Source of the DNA: Methylomonas sp. MK1
GTDB lineage: Bacteria > Pseudomonadota > Gammaproteobacteria > Methylococcales > Methylomonadaceae
DNA: 64,000 bases
Reading direction: 5' to 3'
NCBI RefSeq assembly: GCF_000365425.1
Contig: NZ_AQOV01000001.1
Span: 3,162,001 to 3,226,000 of the forward strand
A program made the position numbers and the translations under genes. This document shows, in pieces, positions 30,129-39,497 of the stretch (position 1 is its first letter; the number at the start of each line of letters is the position of its first letter). A model generated the notes under the pieces. It worked only from the letters and a program-made list of their open reading frames with translations, made no database searches and was not told where the DNA came from.

Positions 30129-31055
30129 ATGAATCCAATCAATGCCGATGTTTTCAGTCAGCTGCATATCGACATCGCCCGCAATTCCACTGACGATTTC
30201 AATCTGTTCCACGATAGCCGAAAATGGCAGAACATCAACGGCAATCCGTTTAATGGCCCGATTACCTTGGGGTTTCAGCTGGAGTCCTTGATCGAAGGCA
30301 AGATCGCCGACTATCGCCTCCAACATGACGAAGAAAAATTGTTAGCCGAACATGGCTTGAACTTCAGCAATTACCAATTTGCCTTTGCCAATGCCATTAA
30401 GCCGAACCAAGCGATAGAAGTAGATATTAAAGAGTCGATATTTAAAAACGAACCGTCGCCAAGCTTGAGCAACCGGATTATCGTCAAGGCCGACGGCAAG
30501 CTGGCCCTGACCGGCTATAAAAAAGAAACTGCCGACCCGTTGTTTTTAGATCAGCCGGATTTGTCTAGGGTCGGCGAATTAAAAATCCAGCCTGACCGTT
30601 GTTTTTTGAATAATGGTTTTTTTCTGAAGCGTAAGTTCATGATGACCAGCAACGCCAAGAATTTTCTCTGCGCATCGCTACGCGACCAAACCCGGTATTT
30701 CGACGAATTGCAGGATAAGGTGATTTTCCCGGAGATGTTTCCATGCGCGCTGCTCTCCAGCGCTTTGTTGGAAAAAGCCTTGAAATGGTTGCACGATTTC
30801 GAGCGTAACCCCATGGTCTATACTTCGCACAAAATTTCTATCGACAGACGTTGTTTGGCGCAGCTTAAAAGTAACGACGCGGTGCATATTTTGATCAAAC
30901 CCACAGCGGATAGCGCCGCGCACGATTTTGGCGATTTGAACGCGACACCCTTGGATTATGAATGTTACGGCCTCGTCAACAATAATAATGCCTTGTTGTT
31001 TAGAGCATTGATTTCGTTGGTGCCGTTGGAGTCGATCCGCAAGGCAATGGCATAA
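30129..31055 (+). CDS. Hotdog-fold-like protein upstream of RND pump
   Basis: 308 residues from ATG at 30129, chosen for GGAGG 8 bases before it. The N-terminal half has 'STDDFNLFHDSRKW' and 'NPFNGPITLGFQLESLI', which follow the MaoC-like hydratase pattern (D-x-N-x-x-H-x-D, then G-x-x-x-G). The second half may be another hotdog, as in two-domain thioesterases or dehydratases of lipid metabolism. The substrate is unknown and the assignment is by motif impression. The efflux genes follow after 40 bases on the same strand, so they may be one operon. Confidence 0.5.
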   Translation: MNPINADVFSQLHIDIARNSTDDFNLFHDSRKWQNINGNPFNGPITLGFQLESLIEGKIADYRLQHDEEKLLAEHGLNFSNYQFAFANAIKPNQAIEVDIKESIFKNEPSPSLSNRIIVKADGKLALTGYKKETADPLFLDQPDLSRVGELKIQPDRCFLNNGFFLKRKFMMTSNAKNFLCASLRDQTRYFDELQDKVIFPEMFPCALLSSALLEKALKWLHDFERNPMVYTSHKISIDRRCLAQLKSNDAVHILIKPTADSAAHDFGDLNATPLDYECYGLVNNNNALLFRALISLVPLESIRKAMA

Positions 31056-31095
31056 GTAACGCTGGATGCAGTTCGGTCTATTTAAAGGGGATAAG

Positions 31096-32163
31096 ATGAA
31101 ACATTTGTTGTTGATGTTGCCGCTGTTGCTGTTGGCTTGTGAAAAACCAGCGCCCACGGCATCGGTGCCCAGACCGGCTTTGGTGGTGACAGTAGGCGAA
31201 CAGACCGCAGCCGCTCCCATCATATTGGTGGGTGAAATTCGCTCCCGCTACGAAAGTGCGCAAGGTTTTCGTATCAACGGCAAAATCATCGAACGCAACG
31301 TCGATACGGGGGCGGTAGTGACTAAAGGTCAGTTGCTCGCCAAGCTGGATAGTATGGATACCGGTTTATCGACTCAAGCGGCTCAAGCGGAAGTCAGGGC
31401 GGCGGAAGCGGATTTGGCCTTAGCCCAGGCCGAACTGGACAGACAACGCCAACTGCATGCCAGCAAATTCATTTCCAACCAGGCTTTGGATATTAATGAA
31501 GCGCAATTCAAGGCCGCGGCGGCCAGGGTAAAGCAAACCCGCGCGCAAGCCGCGGTAACCGGCAATCAGTCGCGCTACACGCAATTACTGGCGGAGCGGG
31601 ATGGCGTGGTTACGCAAATTCATGCCGAACCTGGCCAGGTGGTTGCCGCCGGCGAGCCTATCGTTCGCATCGCGGTGCCGGAGAATAAGGAAGTCGAAAT
31701 TGCCGTGCCCGAGTCGCGCATGTTGGGCATTGCTGTTGATGTGCCGGCGGAAATTAGGCTGTGGGCCAATCCCAATACCGTATATCACGGTAAAGTCCGG
31801 GAAGTGGCACCGGCTGCCGATAATCTCACACGTACTTTTCAAGTACGTGTGGTTTTGCTGGATGCGGACGCTTCGGTGCGTTTGGGTATGACGGCCGGCG
31901 TCCGTTTTTATCATCAGGAAACCAAGGATTTTTTATTACCCACCACAGCGGTTACTCAGCGTGACGGTCAATCCGTAGTTTGGGTGGTCAATCCGGCCAG
32001 CGGCGAAGTTCAGCCGAGAGCGGTGCAAGCCGGCGCGTTTCGCGAAGACGGCGTCTTGATCGCTAGCGGCATACAAAAAGGCGAGCAAATAGTGGTGGCC
32101 GGTGTGCAAACTTTGGTACCCGGCCAGATAGTCCGGGCAACGCCGTTGCGGAGCCGACTATGA
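31096..32163 (+). CDS. RND efflux periplasmic adaptor, lipoprotein
   Basis: 355 residues from ATG at 31096 (AAGGGG 5 bases before). Lipobox LLAC follows MKHLLLMLPLLLLAC, so it is lipid-anchored like AcrA. It has the HlyD-type layout: a lipoyl half-motif 'GFRINGKIIERNVDTGAVVTKGQ', an Ala/Gln-rich hairpin (about 75-145), the second lipoyl half 'VVTQIHAEPGQVVAAGEP', a beta-barrel, and a membrane-proximal end. It links the inner-membrane pump to an outer-membrane channel; no tolC-like gene is in the window. It overlaps the pump gene by 4 bases. Confidence 0.92.
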   Translation: MKHLLLMLPLLLLACEKPAPTASVPRPALVVTVGEQTAAAPIILVGEIRSRYESAQGFRINGKIIERNVDTGAVVTKGQLLAKLDSMDTGLSTQAAQAEVRAAEADLALAQAELDRQRQLHASKFISNQALDINEAQFKAAAARVKQTRAQAAVTGNQSRYTQLLAERDGVVTQIHAEPGQVVAAGEPIVRIAVPENKEVEIAVPESRMLGIAVDVPAEIRLWANPNTVYHGKVREVAPAADNLTRTFQVRVVLLDADASVRLGMTAGVRFYHQETKDFLLPTTAVTQRDGQSVVWVVNPASGEVQPRAVQAGAFREDGVLIASGIQKGEQIVVAGVQTLVPGQIVRATPLRSRL

Positions 32164-35100
32164 AATCGGGCTTCAATCTCTCCGAGTGGGCCTTGCGGCA
32201 CCCGGCATTGGTTTTATATGCCATGTTGATGCTGACCTTGGTGGGGATGCTTTCGTATACCAGGCTGGGCCAATCGGAAGATCCGCCTTTCACTTTCAAA
32301 GTGATGGTTATTCGCACCGGTTGGCCCGGTGCCAGTGCCCAGGAAGTGGAACAACAAGTCACCGATAAGCTGGAGAAAAAGCTTCAGGAAGTACCCTGGC
32401 TGGACAATTTACGCAGCTATTCCAGGCCGGGCGAATCGTTAATTTTTCTGTCGGCCAAGGATTCCACACCGGCGGCGCAAGTCCCGGACATTTTTTATCA
32501 AGTTCGCAAAAAAGTCGGCGATATTGCTTATACCCTGCCGGCCGGCGTCGAAGGTCCGACGTTTAACGATGAGTTTGGGGATGTATACGGAAACTTGTAT
32601 GCCTTGACTGGCGAGGGTTACGACTACGCGGAACTGAAGCGTCACTCGGAAACTTTGCGCGCCGAGCTGCTCAGAGTCAACGATGTCGCCAAGGTCGATT
32701 TTTTCGGTGAGCAAAAGCAACGCATTTACGTCGAGTTGTCCAATGCCAAATTAGCGACCATCGGCATCGACATTGCCACCTTGCTCCGTACCTTGCAAGC
32801 GCAGAATCTGGTGACAGGCAGCGGTAGTTTCGACTCCGAAAACGAGCACATTCGGATTGCGGTAACCGGTCGTTACGATAGACTGGAAGAGCTGCGCGAT
32901 GTGCGTTTTCGCGCCAATAACAACGAATTTCGGCTGGGGGATGTCGCCAAAGTCAGTCGTGGCTTTGAAGATCCTCCCAAAGATAGGGTGCGCTATAAAG
33001 GTCATGATGCGCTGTTGATCGGGGTAGCGATGCGTGCTGGTGGCGATATCATCAAGCTGGGCCGAGATCTGGACCAGGCCGTCATAACGACCCAGGCCCA
33101 ATTGCCGGTGGGTTTGGAATTGCATACTGTGTCTTCGCAGCCAAAAGCAGTGCAGCGCTCGGTTAACGAGTTTGCCAAATCGCTGACTGAAGCGGTCGTC
33201 ATTGTATTAGGCGTTAGCTTGCTGTCTTTGGGCTTACGCACCGGCATCGTGGTAGCGATCACGATCCCAGTGGTGTTGGCGGTTACTTTTTGGCTGATGT
33301 ATCTGTTTGGCGTTGGTCTGCATAAAATTTCCCTGGGTGCACTGATCTTGGCCTTGGGCTTGTTGGTCGACGATGCCATTATCGCTGTGGAAATGATGGC
33401 CTCTAAGATGGAACAGGGCTGGGATCGGACGCGTGCTGCCGCATTTGCCTATACATCCACTGCGATGCCTATGTTGAGCGGCACATTGGTAACGGCTGCC
33501 GGTTTTTTGCCGATTGCCACGGCTGCGTCCTCTACCGGCGAATACACCCGCTCGATTTTTCAAGTGGTTGTCATCGCCTTGTTGGTATCCTGGTTCGCGG
33601 CGGTAGTGTTTGTACCGTATTTGGGCCATCGCTTGTTGCCTGACTTGAGTAAGGGCCAAGAGCAAGAGTCGAGCTGGGCGCGGATTTGGGCCAAGTTGCG
33701 GAAAAAACCACAGTCCGAACCGTCCAAGAACCACGCCCACGATCTTTATCAAACCCCCTTTTATCTGCGTTTCCGAAAACTGGTAGCCGCCTGCGTTATC
33801 CACCGTTGGCTGGTAATTTTTTTGACCATAGGGATGTTTTTTGCCGCTATCTTCGGTTTTAAGTTCGTCCAGCAACAGTTTTTTCCGGATTCCACTCGGC
33901 CGGAGTTAATCGTCGATCTACGCTTAGCTGAGGGTGTGTCGTATGCCGCCACCGAAGCCGATGTGAAAAAACTGGAAGCTTGGCTGGATAAGCAAAGCGG
34001 CATCGATAATTATGTCGCTTATGTCGGCAACGGCAGTCCACGCTTTTATCTGCCTTTGGATCAGCAACTACCGCAACGCAGTTTTGCGCAGTTTGTCATA
34101 TTGACCAATGGCCCAGCGGAACGCGAACAGCTGCGCGATAAACTCATACACCTATTCGAACAGGATTTTCCGGATATGCGCGGCAGCGTATTACGTTTGG
34201 AGAATGGGCCGCCGGTAGGTTTTCCGGTGCAGTTCAGAGTCTCCGGGCCGGATTTGCTGACACTGCGCACTATCGCTCGCCAAGTGGCGGATGTGATGCG
34301 CGCCAATCCTTATCCGTCCAATGTGCAGTTGGATTGGGAAGAGCCGGTGAAAGTTGTGCGCGTCAATGTTGAACAGTCCAAGGCCAGACTGCTGGGAGTC
34401 GGTTCCAACGACATCGCCAATATTATCAACGGCGCCCTGCAAGGCTTGTATGTCACTGAATTTCGCGAAGGCATCGAGCGCATCGACTTATTGGTGCGCG
34501 GCGCCGAAATTGAACGTAAGCATTTATCGCGTCTGCAAAATTTGATGATACCGATCCCCGGAGGACGTAGTGTGCCTTTGTCGCAAGTCGCCGAATTGGA
34601 ATACGGTTTTGAGGAAGGTTTGATCTGGCGGCGCAATCGTATTCCTACCGTCACTGTGCGAGCAAATTTGTATGGCAATATGCAGGCGCCGATGGTGTCG
34701 GCACAAATCGAAGAACAGTTAGCGGATATTAAGCGACAGTTACCGCCGGGTTACCGCCTGGAGACCGGCGGTGCGGTGGAAGAATCGGCTAAGGGCGGCG
34801 ATTCGGTGGCTGCCGGTATGCCTTTGTTCTTTCTGACGGTATTGACTGTGCTGATGATCCAGTTGCAAAGTTTTTCGCGGATGGCCTTGGTGTTATTAAC
34901 AGCGCCGCTCGGTTTGATCGGCGTGACGTTGTTTTTGTTGATTTTTCAGCAACCGTTCGGCTTTGTGGCGATGTTGGGCACCATCGCACTTTCCGGAATG
35001 ATCATGCGCAACTCCGTAATTTTGGTCGATCAAATCGATCAGGATAAGCTGGCCGGGCGTTCGGATTTTGATGCCATAGTCGATTCGACGGTGCGCCGGT

Positions 35101-35276
35101 TCCGGCCTATCGTATTAACGGCGGCGGCGGCGATATTGGCCATGATTCCACTCACCCACAGCGCGTTTTTCGGGCCGATGGCGGTAGCGATTATGGGAGG
35201 TTTGACTGTCGCGACTGCATTGACCTTACTGTTTTTGCCGGCTTTGTATGCCGCTTGGTTCAGAATCACGGTTTAA
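32160..35276 (+). CDS. RND multidrug efflux permease (AcrB/HAE1 family)
   Basis: 1038 residues. It is a proton-driven inner-membrane trimer exporting drugs or other hydrophobic compounds. It has one N-terminal helix, a large periplasmic loop, helices 2-6, a second loop, and helices 8-12 ending ALTLLFLPALYAAWF. The proton-relay aspartate pair sits in 'LGLLVDDAIIAVEMMA'. The start overlaps the adaptor stop (ATGA). The sequence is closer to the less-studied AcrB-like pumps of environmental bacteria than to AcrB itself, so the substrate cannot be predicted. Confidence 0.94.
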   Translation: MKSGFNLSEWALRHPALVLYAMLMLTLVGMLSYTRLGQSEDPPFTFKVMVIRTGWPGASAQEVEQQVTDKLEKKLQEVPWLDNLRSYSRPGESLIFLSAKDSTPAAQVPDIFYQVRKKVGDIAYTLPAGVEGPTFNDEFGDVYGNLYALTGEGYDYAELKRHSETLRAELLRVNDVAKVDFFGEQKQRIYVELSNAKLATIGIDIATLLRTLQAQNLVTGSGSFDSENEHIRIAVTGRYDRLEELRDVRFRANNNEFRLGDVAKVSRGFEDPPKDRVRYKGHDALLIGVAMRAGGDIIKLGRDLDQAVITTQAQLPVGLELHTVSSQPKAVQRSVNEFAKSLTEAVVIVLGVSLLSLGLRTGIVVAITIPVVLAVTFWLMYLFGVGLHKISLGALILALGLLVDDAIIAVEMMASKMEQGWDRTRAAAFAYTSTAMPMLSGTLVTAAGFLPIATAASSTGEYTRSIFQVVVIALLVSWFAAVVFVPYLGHRLLPDLSKGQEQESSWARIWAKLRKKPQSEPSKNHAHDLYQTPFYLRFRKLVAACVIHRWLVIFLTIGMFFAAIFGFKFVQQQFFPDSTRPELIVDLRLAEGVSYAATEADVKKLEAWLDKQSGIDNYVAYVGNGSPRFYLPLDQQLPQRSFAQFVILTNGPAEREQLRDKLIHLFEQDFPDMRGSVLRLENGPPVGFPVQFRVSGPDLLTLRTIARQVADVMRANPYPSNVQLDWEEPVKVVRVNVEQSKARLLGVGSNDIANIINGALQGLYVTEFREGIERIDLLVRGAEIERKHLSRLQNLMIPIPGGRSVPLSQVAELEYGFEEGLIWRRNRIPTVTVRANLYGNMQAPMVSAQIEEQLADIKRQLPPGYRLETGGAVEESAKGGDSVAAGMPLFFLTVLTVLMIQLQSFSRMALVLLTAPLGLIGVTLFLLIFQQPFGFVAMLGTIALSGMIMRNSVILVDQIDQDKLAGRSDFDAIVDSTVRRFRPIVLTAAAAILAMIPLTHSAFFGPMAVAIMGGLTVATALTLLFLPALYAAWFRITV

Positions 35277-35325
35277 TTTTTAGGACCAAAATTGCAGCGC
35301 TTATGCGGGGATTCGTTATTTCAGG

Positions 35326-35367
35326 GTTCCCGCGCCCCGGCGTGAACAGGGGGAAGCTTGCGGGAAC
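35326..35367. terminator. Inverted repeat between convergent genes
   Basis: GTTCCCGC (35326-35333) and GCGGGAAC (35360-35367) form an 8-bp perfect inverted repeat with a 26-base loop, followed by AAATTATTAAT. It lies between the RND gene and the convergent 129-aa gene and may stop both transcripts. Confidence 0.35.
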
Positions 35368-35432
35368 AAATTATTAATGGTTAGCCAAGTGTTATTGGTA
35401 TTTTTAGGCTAAGAAATTACGGATGATGGTTT

Positions 35433-35822
35433 TTAATTTTTATTAAAGTGATAAACGTCGCCGAATTTGCCTTTTAAGGTCATGGATTTATCGGTTTTTT
35501 CCTGCAAGGCAAAGATGTCGAATTTATCCGGTCTACCCAAAATGGCGATTTTCAATTTACCGCCTTCAATTTCATAAGCGACTGGCGATTGGTCATAAAA
35601 AGTACCTTCGCGTGGGATATGAGTGATGGTGACTTTGCCGTCTTTAAAGGTCCAGGTATCTTCGCGCTTGATGGTTTCCGTGGAGGTAGCGGATTTTTTG
35701 GTATATTCCAACTTCCACACGCCTTGTACTTCTTCATTGGATTGCAGCGGAACATCCGCAAAACTCAGGCCGGAAAATACTGATAAGCCGAGTAAAACAG
35801 CGGTTAATTTGATTTTTTTCAT
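35433..35822 (-). CDS. Exported lipocalin-like hypothetical protein
   Basis: 129 residues with a clear signal peptide (MKKIKLTAVLLGLSVFSGLSFA). The mature part begins 'QSNEEVQGVWKLEYTKKS' and continues as alternating short strands (TWTFKDGKVTITHIP, LKIAILGRPDKFDIFALQEK, MTLKGKFGDVYHF), like small lipocalin or DUF-type beta-barrels in the periplasm. No specific family is identified. It stands alone. Confidence 0.65.
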   Translation of the reverse strand: MKKIKLTAVLLGLSVFSGLSFADVPLQSNEEVQGVWKLEYTKKSATSTETIKREDTWTFKDGKVTITHIPREGTFYDQSPVAYEIEGGKLKIAILGRPDKFDIFALQEKTDKSMTLKGKFGDVYHFNKN

Positions 35823-35924
35823 AGTGCTCTCCCGTTGGTAAATAACAAGAGAATCATTCTACGCTCAGGTAGTAGCAAAGTATCTTTAAATTATTGTGGT
35901 AAATCGGCAAGGTCTTAACACTGC

Positions 35925-36572
35925 TTATTCAAACGCGCTGATGACCTCGCTTTCCAACTTGCCGGCTTCCATCCAGGCGTTTACAGCCGGGCAGGCCAGC
36001 ACCGAGTCCACATAGGCTTGCGCCTCTTTATTGGTTTCCAGTTGATAGCTGTGAAATCGCAAGGCGACCGGGGCGAACATTGCATCGACTATGGTAAATC
36101 GGCCAAATAACCATGGACCGTCATGGCGGTGGAGTTGCCGGTAGTGTTGCCAAATTTCACCGATGCGTTCGATGTCCGGATGCACCGCTTCCGGTAAGGG
36201 TTTGGCTGAGGGTGTGCGCTTGCAATTCATGCCGCAATAGGTGCGTAGCGCAGTAAATCCGGAATGCATTTCGGCGGCTAACGAACGGGCCGCGGCGCGT
36301 TCGGCGAAATCCTCCGGCCAGCCTTGGGTTTGCGGAAAGCGTTCCGCCAGATATTCCAAAATTGCCAGCGAATCCCAGACCTTAAGCTCACCATCCAACA
36401 AAACCGGTACTTTACCGGTCGGCGAGTATTGCAATAGTTTGTCTTTTGAATCCTCGCGATACAAAGGGATTCTGATTTCCGAGAAATCGATGTCGTGATA
36501 TTTCAAAAACAACCAAGGCCGTAGTGACCAAGAGGAATAGTTTTTGTTACCGATGACTAAGGTCAGACTCAT
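35925..36572 (-). CDS. Glutathione S-transferase family protein
   Basis: 215 residues. The N-terminal thioredoxin-like domain starts 'LVIGNKNYSSWSLRPWLFLK', with the likely catalytic serine in the SSWS region. The glutathione-binding 'SPTGKVPVLLDGELKVWDSLAILEYLAERFP' has the usual cis-Pro (VPVL) and 'DS'. The C-terminal domain is helical. Substrate unknown. AGGAG lies before the ATG. Single gene. Confidence 0.88.
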   Translation of the reverse strand: MSLTLVIGNKNYSSWSLRPWLFLKYHDIDFSEIRIPLYREDSKDKLLQYSPTGKVPVLLDGELKVWDSLAILEYLAERFPQTQGWPEDFAERAAARSLAAEMHSGFTALRTYCGMNCKRTPSAKPLPEAVHPDIERIGEIWQHYRQLHRHDGPWLFGRFTIVDAMFAPVALRFHSYQLETNKEAQAYVDSVLACPAVNAWMEAGKLESEVISAFE

Positions 36573-36967
36573 GAACGGAAACTCCTGTACAGATTAAGGA
36601 TCGAGAATTTTTCAAAATCGGGTTAGCTGCCGTCAACCTCCCCATTCAATGCAAGTTGTGATTGATTAGAGCCTTTTGATTACTCGCACAACCTGTGAAA
36701 GGGGGGCTTCAAAAAATGGGTATCGTCGTTCCTGCGAATTCTGGAACCCAGGACTATCAAAACCCCGGACTCGCGTCTTCGCGAGATTAACATTAAATGT
36801 TGCGTTTAGGTCCAAGCGCATCATTCCCGCCGTTTTATAACAATTCACCGCATAGAGCAATGTCATTTTGTAATGAACGTTTAGTTGGGGGTGGTTGGCG
36901 GTTATTTCGGATGGGTAGAGCCTGAGCGCAAATCTTCGTTTGTGGAATTAACTTGTTCAGAATGTCT
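36573..36967. other. Gene-free stretch of 395 bases
   Basis: No convincing gene. It holds a small hairpin TCGCG-TCTT-CGCGA around 36771-36784 and scattered fragments that look like decayed extragenic repeats (CCTGCGAATTCTGGAACCCAG). Nothing further can be supported. Confidence 0.4.
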
Positions 36968-37417
36968 TTAACAACAATCCTCACCGATGTCTTCAAACCA
37001 AATCCGTGGCGATTGGGCAATAAAACGGCTCATCAAATCGATACAAGCCGCGTCGTTTAATTCCACGATCTTAACGCCAGCCTCTCTTAGCCAATCCAGA
37101 TGCCCCGCAAAGTTGACAGATTCACCGACCACCACCGTGCCAATATTGAACTGCCGAATCAAGCCCGAGCAATACCAGCACGGCGCCAAGGTCGTGACCA
37201 GGATTTTGTCGCGGTAACTGGTTTGCCGACCGGCTTTGCGAAAGGCATCGGTTTCGCCGTGCACAGACGGATCGTTATCTTGCACGCGGCGATTGCGGCC
37301 CCGGCTTAGCAACATGCCACTGGTGTCGAACAAAGCCGCGCCGACCGGCACGCCGCCATCGTCAAAACCGGCTTTTGCTTCGGAAAAAGCAACCGCTAGC
37401 ATCTCGTGATAGTTCAT
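36968..37417 (-). CDS. Cytosine-deaminase-like nucleoside/nucleobase deaminase
   Basis: 149 residues of the zinc cytidine/deoxycytidylate deaminase fold. The zinc and catalytic residues are HGE (54-56, 'DPSVHGETDAFRKAG') and PCWYC ('TLAPCWYCSGLIRQF'). The use of HGE rather than HAE and the general outline recall the yeast-type cytosine deaminase Fcy1, so free cytosine or a related base is a reasonable substrate. Guanine deaminase or TadA is less likely. AGGA before the ATG. Confidence 0.8.
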   Translation of the reverse strand: MNYHEMLAVAFSEAKAGFDDGGVPVGAALFDTSGMLLSRGRNRRVQDNDPSVHGETDAFRKAGRQTSYRDKILVTTLAPCWYCSGLIRQFNIGTVVVGESVNFAGHLDWLREAGVKIVELNDAACIDLMSRFIAQSPRIWFEDIGEDCC

Positions 37418-37477
37418 CGCAAATCCTATAATCTATTGGATAGGCTTAAAAATCTCCTATCAGGGCTTTAAATTAAG

Positions 37478-37552
37478 CTCCCTCTCCTGCTGGACGACTG
37501 CACGGATTCAGGGCAACGCTGGGAGCAGTTGCCGAGAGGGTTGGGGTGATGA
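37478..37552. repeat. Extragenic CCCTCTCC / GAGAGGG palindrome with insert
   Basis: CTCCCTCTCCTGCTGG and, about 45 bases on, GCCGAGAGGGTTGGGGTGATG form an interrupted inverted repeat. A tighter copy of the same family lies at 61190-61223. The gap 37418-37652 holds nothing else clear. Confidence 0.5.
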
Positions 37553-37652
37553 GAATTAAACCAGGCGAATGACCTGTTTTCATCTTCTCATTCTGACCGT
37601 CTCTTTTTACGTTATTGAGGCTAGTGTGAGGGAGGGCAATTCACCCTAAACA

Positions 37653-38516
37653 CTACAGCCAATACGCCAACACAATCCCAACAAACACCGCCAAACCGAA
37701 CCAGTTATTATTCAAAAAAGCTTTAAAACAACTGGGTTTATCGAAATGAAAAATCAGCTTTTGCTGGTAAATCGCCAAGCCGGCGGCAACCGCCAAACCG
37801 GCGTAATACGGCCAGCTCAGTTGTTGCATCGCGCCGACCGTAATTAGCAGCCCCATAATCACAACTTGCAGACCGGCGGTAATTTCCCGCACCCGCTTGC
37901 CGAATAGAATCGCGGTGGATTTGACGCCGATTTTCAAATCATCCTCGATATCGACCATCGCATACATCGTGTCGTACACCAGCGCCCACAGCAATACAGC
38001 CAGATAGAGAATCCAGCCAACTAGCGGAATTTCATTGGTCTGCGCGGCAAATGCCATCGGTACCGCAAACCCAAACGCCGCGCCCAGATAAGCCTGCGGC
38101 AAATGAGTAAAACGCTTCATGAACGGATAACTGGCCGCCAGAAACGCACCGATAAACGACAAGCCGATGGTGTACCAGTTCATCAGCAACACCAAACCAA
38201 ACGCAGTCAGACACAGCACCACAAACACGATCAACGCTTCCTTCGGTGTCACCTTGCCGGCAGCGATGGGCCGCAGTTTGGTCCGATCGACATGCGGATC
38301 GAAATCCTTGTCGGCGTAATCGTTGATCACGCAACCGGCCGCGCGCATCAACACCACGCCCAGCGTAAACACGATCAACACCAATAAATCCGGCTTGCCG
38401 TTGCCGGCGATCCACAAGGCCCAAAGCGTCGGCCACAGCAAAATGAAAATACCGATGGGTTTATCGAAGCGGGCTAGTAGCCAGTATTGGAGGAGGCGGT
38501 CTTTTAAGTTATTCAT
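37653..38516 (-). CDS. ubiA: 4-hydroxybenzoate polyprenyltransferase
   Basis: 287 residues, about nine membrane helices. UbiA joins the polyprenyl tail to 4-hydroxybenzoate in ubiquinone synthesis. Both Asp-rich motifs for Mg-diphosphate binding are present: '[20 protein letters not shown]' (NDxxDxxxD) at about 64-83 and '[18 protein letters not shown]' (DxxxD) at about 190-207. The length is standard. No ubiC is next to it. Confidence 0.95.
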   Translation of the reverse strand: MNNLKDRLLQYWLLARFDKPIGIFILLWPTLWALWIAGNGKPDLLVLIVFTLGVVLMRAAGCVINDYADKDFDPHVDRTKLRPIAAGKVTPKEALIVFVVLCLTAFGLVLLMNWYTIGLSFIGAFLAASYPFMKRFTHLPQAYLGAAFGFAVPMAFAAQTNEIPLVGWILYLAVLLWALVYDTMYAMVDIEDDLKIGVKSTAILFGKRVREITAGLQVVIMGLLITVGAMQQLSWPYYAGLAVAAGLAIYQQKLIFHFDKPSCFKAFLNNNWFGLAVFVGIVLAYWL

Positions 38517-38573
38517 TCAAAGCGCGATTCATTATTAGGGGGTGACTAGCCGCAGTTCGGGCAAGCGGCAAAG

Positions 38574-38768
38574 TTAAGACGATTGTTCCCAGTCTTGCTG
38601 GGCCAATGCAGATAACGATTCTACGGATTCGTCAGGCCAGAGCTGTTTTTGCCAATTCGTGTAATCGAGTTTATCGCGATTAATGATAAACCTCTCGGCA
38701 TCAACCATGCCCAGGGTTGAAAAAATGGATTCGAATCCGCTATGGATGATTTCGGCGTCAGTTTTCAT
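38574..38768 (-). CDS. Small hypothetical protein behind RelE/Xre module
   Basis: 64 residues, MKTDAEIIHSGFESIFSTLGMVDAERFI..., acidic and helical. Proteins of this pattern (an N-terminal 'xxGxxxLxxxLGxVxAExFI', then 'DYTxWQ') are often seen beside RelE-type modules, in place of or in addition to an antitoxin. It starts 32 bases behind the Xre gene and is likely in its operon. Confidence 0.6.
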   Translation of the reverse strand: MKTDAEIIHSGFESIFSTLGMVDAERFIINRDKLDYTNWQKQLWPDESVESLSALAQQDWEQSS

Positions 38769-38800
38769 GAATTGCCTTCGTCTTGAAGAATGTCAGCGGA

Positions 38801-39160
38801 TTAAACCAAATCATCCAAATCCACATTCAATGTTTCGGCTATTTTTTTCAGTGCGCCAATGGTTCCGGTTCGCTTGCCGCTTTCCATTTGCGCGATACTG
38901 GCTTGGGCCATGTTGCAGCTCTCGGCGAGTCCCGACTGAGTCAGGCCGCGATGTTCGCGCCATACTTTGATTTTATTCTCGCCGTTCAACAGTCGATTGA
39001 CGATTTCGGCAGGAACCAATTCGTCTTCGCTGCCCAGGGCTTGGTCATAGGCCGTGATGTCATCCAACATTTCCGCTTTTTCCAACAGTTTTTCATAGTC
39101 GGCGACGGGCACAACCGCATATTGTTTTAAGCCGTTTTGCTCGATAAATTGCACGCTCAT
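38801..39160 (-). CDS. Xre-type antitoxin
   Basis: 119 residues. The N-terminal half ('LKQYAVVPVADYEKLLEKAEMLDDI') resembles an antitoxin dimerisation or toxin-wrapping part. The C-terminal half is a Cro/CI helix-turn-helix (IKVWREHRGLTQSGLAESCNMAQASIAQMESGKR). The start overlaps the toxin stop by 4 bases. It probably represses the operon through the palindrome at 39427-39449. Confidence 0.88.
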   Translation of the reverse strand: MSVQFIEQNGLKQYAVVPVADYEKLLEKAEMLDDITAYDQALGSEDELVPAEIVNRLLNGENKIKVWREHRGLTQSGLAESCNMAQASIAQMESGKRTGTIGALKKIAETLNVDLDDLV

Positions 39161-39411
39161 TTGTAAATATCTCCCCGGCTACCAACCTTAAGCACTTCTA
39201 TAATCAGCACATCGTTCAATTTGCGGTAAATCGCACGGTAACCGCCAATCCGCAATCTAAAGCCTTCTCGACCTTCCAGTTTTTTGATGTCCAATCCGTC
39301 TTCGTCATCCATTGCCATCTGCTCGAATGCTGCTTTGAATTGTTCGGCTACTCTAAGCGGCATTTTCAGCAATGCTTTGGCGGCCGTTTTTCGATAGATT
39401 ATTTGATACAT
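39157..39411 (-). CDS. RelE/ParE family toxin
   Basis: 84 residues. It has the typical RelE fold pattern: 'YQIIYRKTAAKALLKMPLRVAEQF', then 'KLEGREGFRLRIGGYRAIYRKLNDVLIIEVLKVGSRGDIYK'. RelE members cut mRNA on ribosomes, while ParE members inhibit gyrase. The R-x-R-x-G-x-YR pattern fits RelE slightly better. The toxin is encoded first and the antitoxin second, as in higBA-like modules. Confidence 0.88.
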   Translation of the reverse strand: MYQIIYRKTAAKALLKMPLRVAEQFKAAFEQMAMDDEDGLDIKKLEGREGFRLRIGGYRAIYRKLNDVLIIEVLKVGSRGDIYK

Positions 39412-39426
39412 TAGCCGATAATAGCA

Positions 39427-39449
39427 TTTAGCTATAAAAAACAGCTAAA
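39427..39449. promoter_or_regulatory. Operator-like palindrome before RelE/Xre operon
   Basis: TTTAGCT (39427-39433) and AGCTAAA (39443-39449) form a perfect 7-bp inverted repeat with a 9-base spacer, starting 16 bases upstream of the toxin ATG. Confidence 0.5.
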
Positions 39450-39497
39450 ACAAATAACAATATTTAAGTCGCATTTGTATTCCTTGGGCCTTCGCGG

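Noticed and set aside
38574..39411. Reading the RelE/Xre set as part of the accessory island
   Set aside because: It lies between ubiA and hldE, far from the island, with no integrase or repeat border around it.
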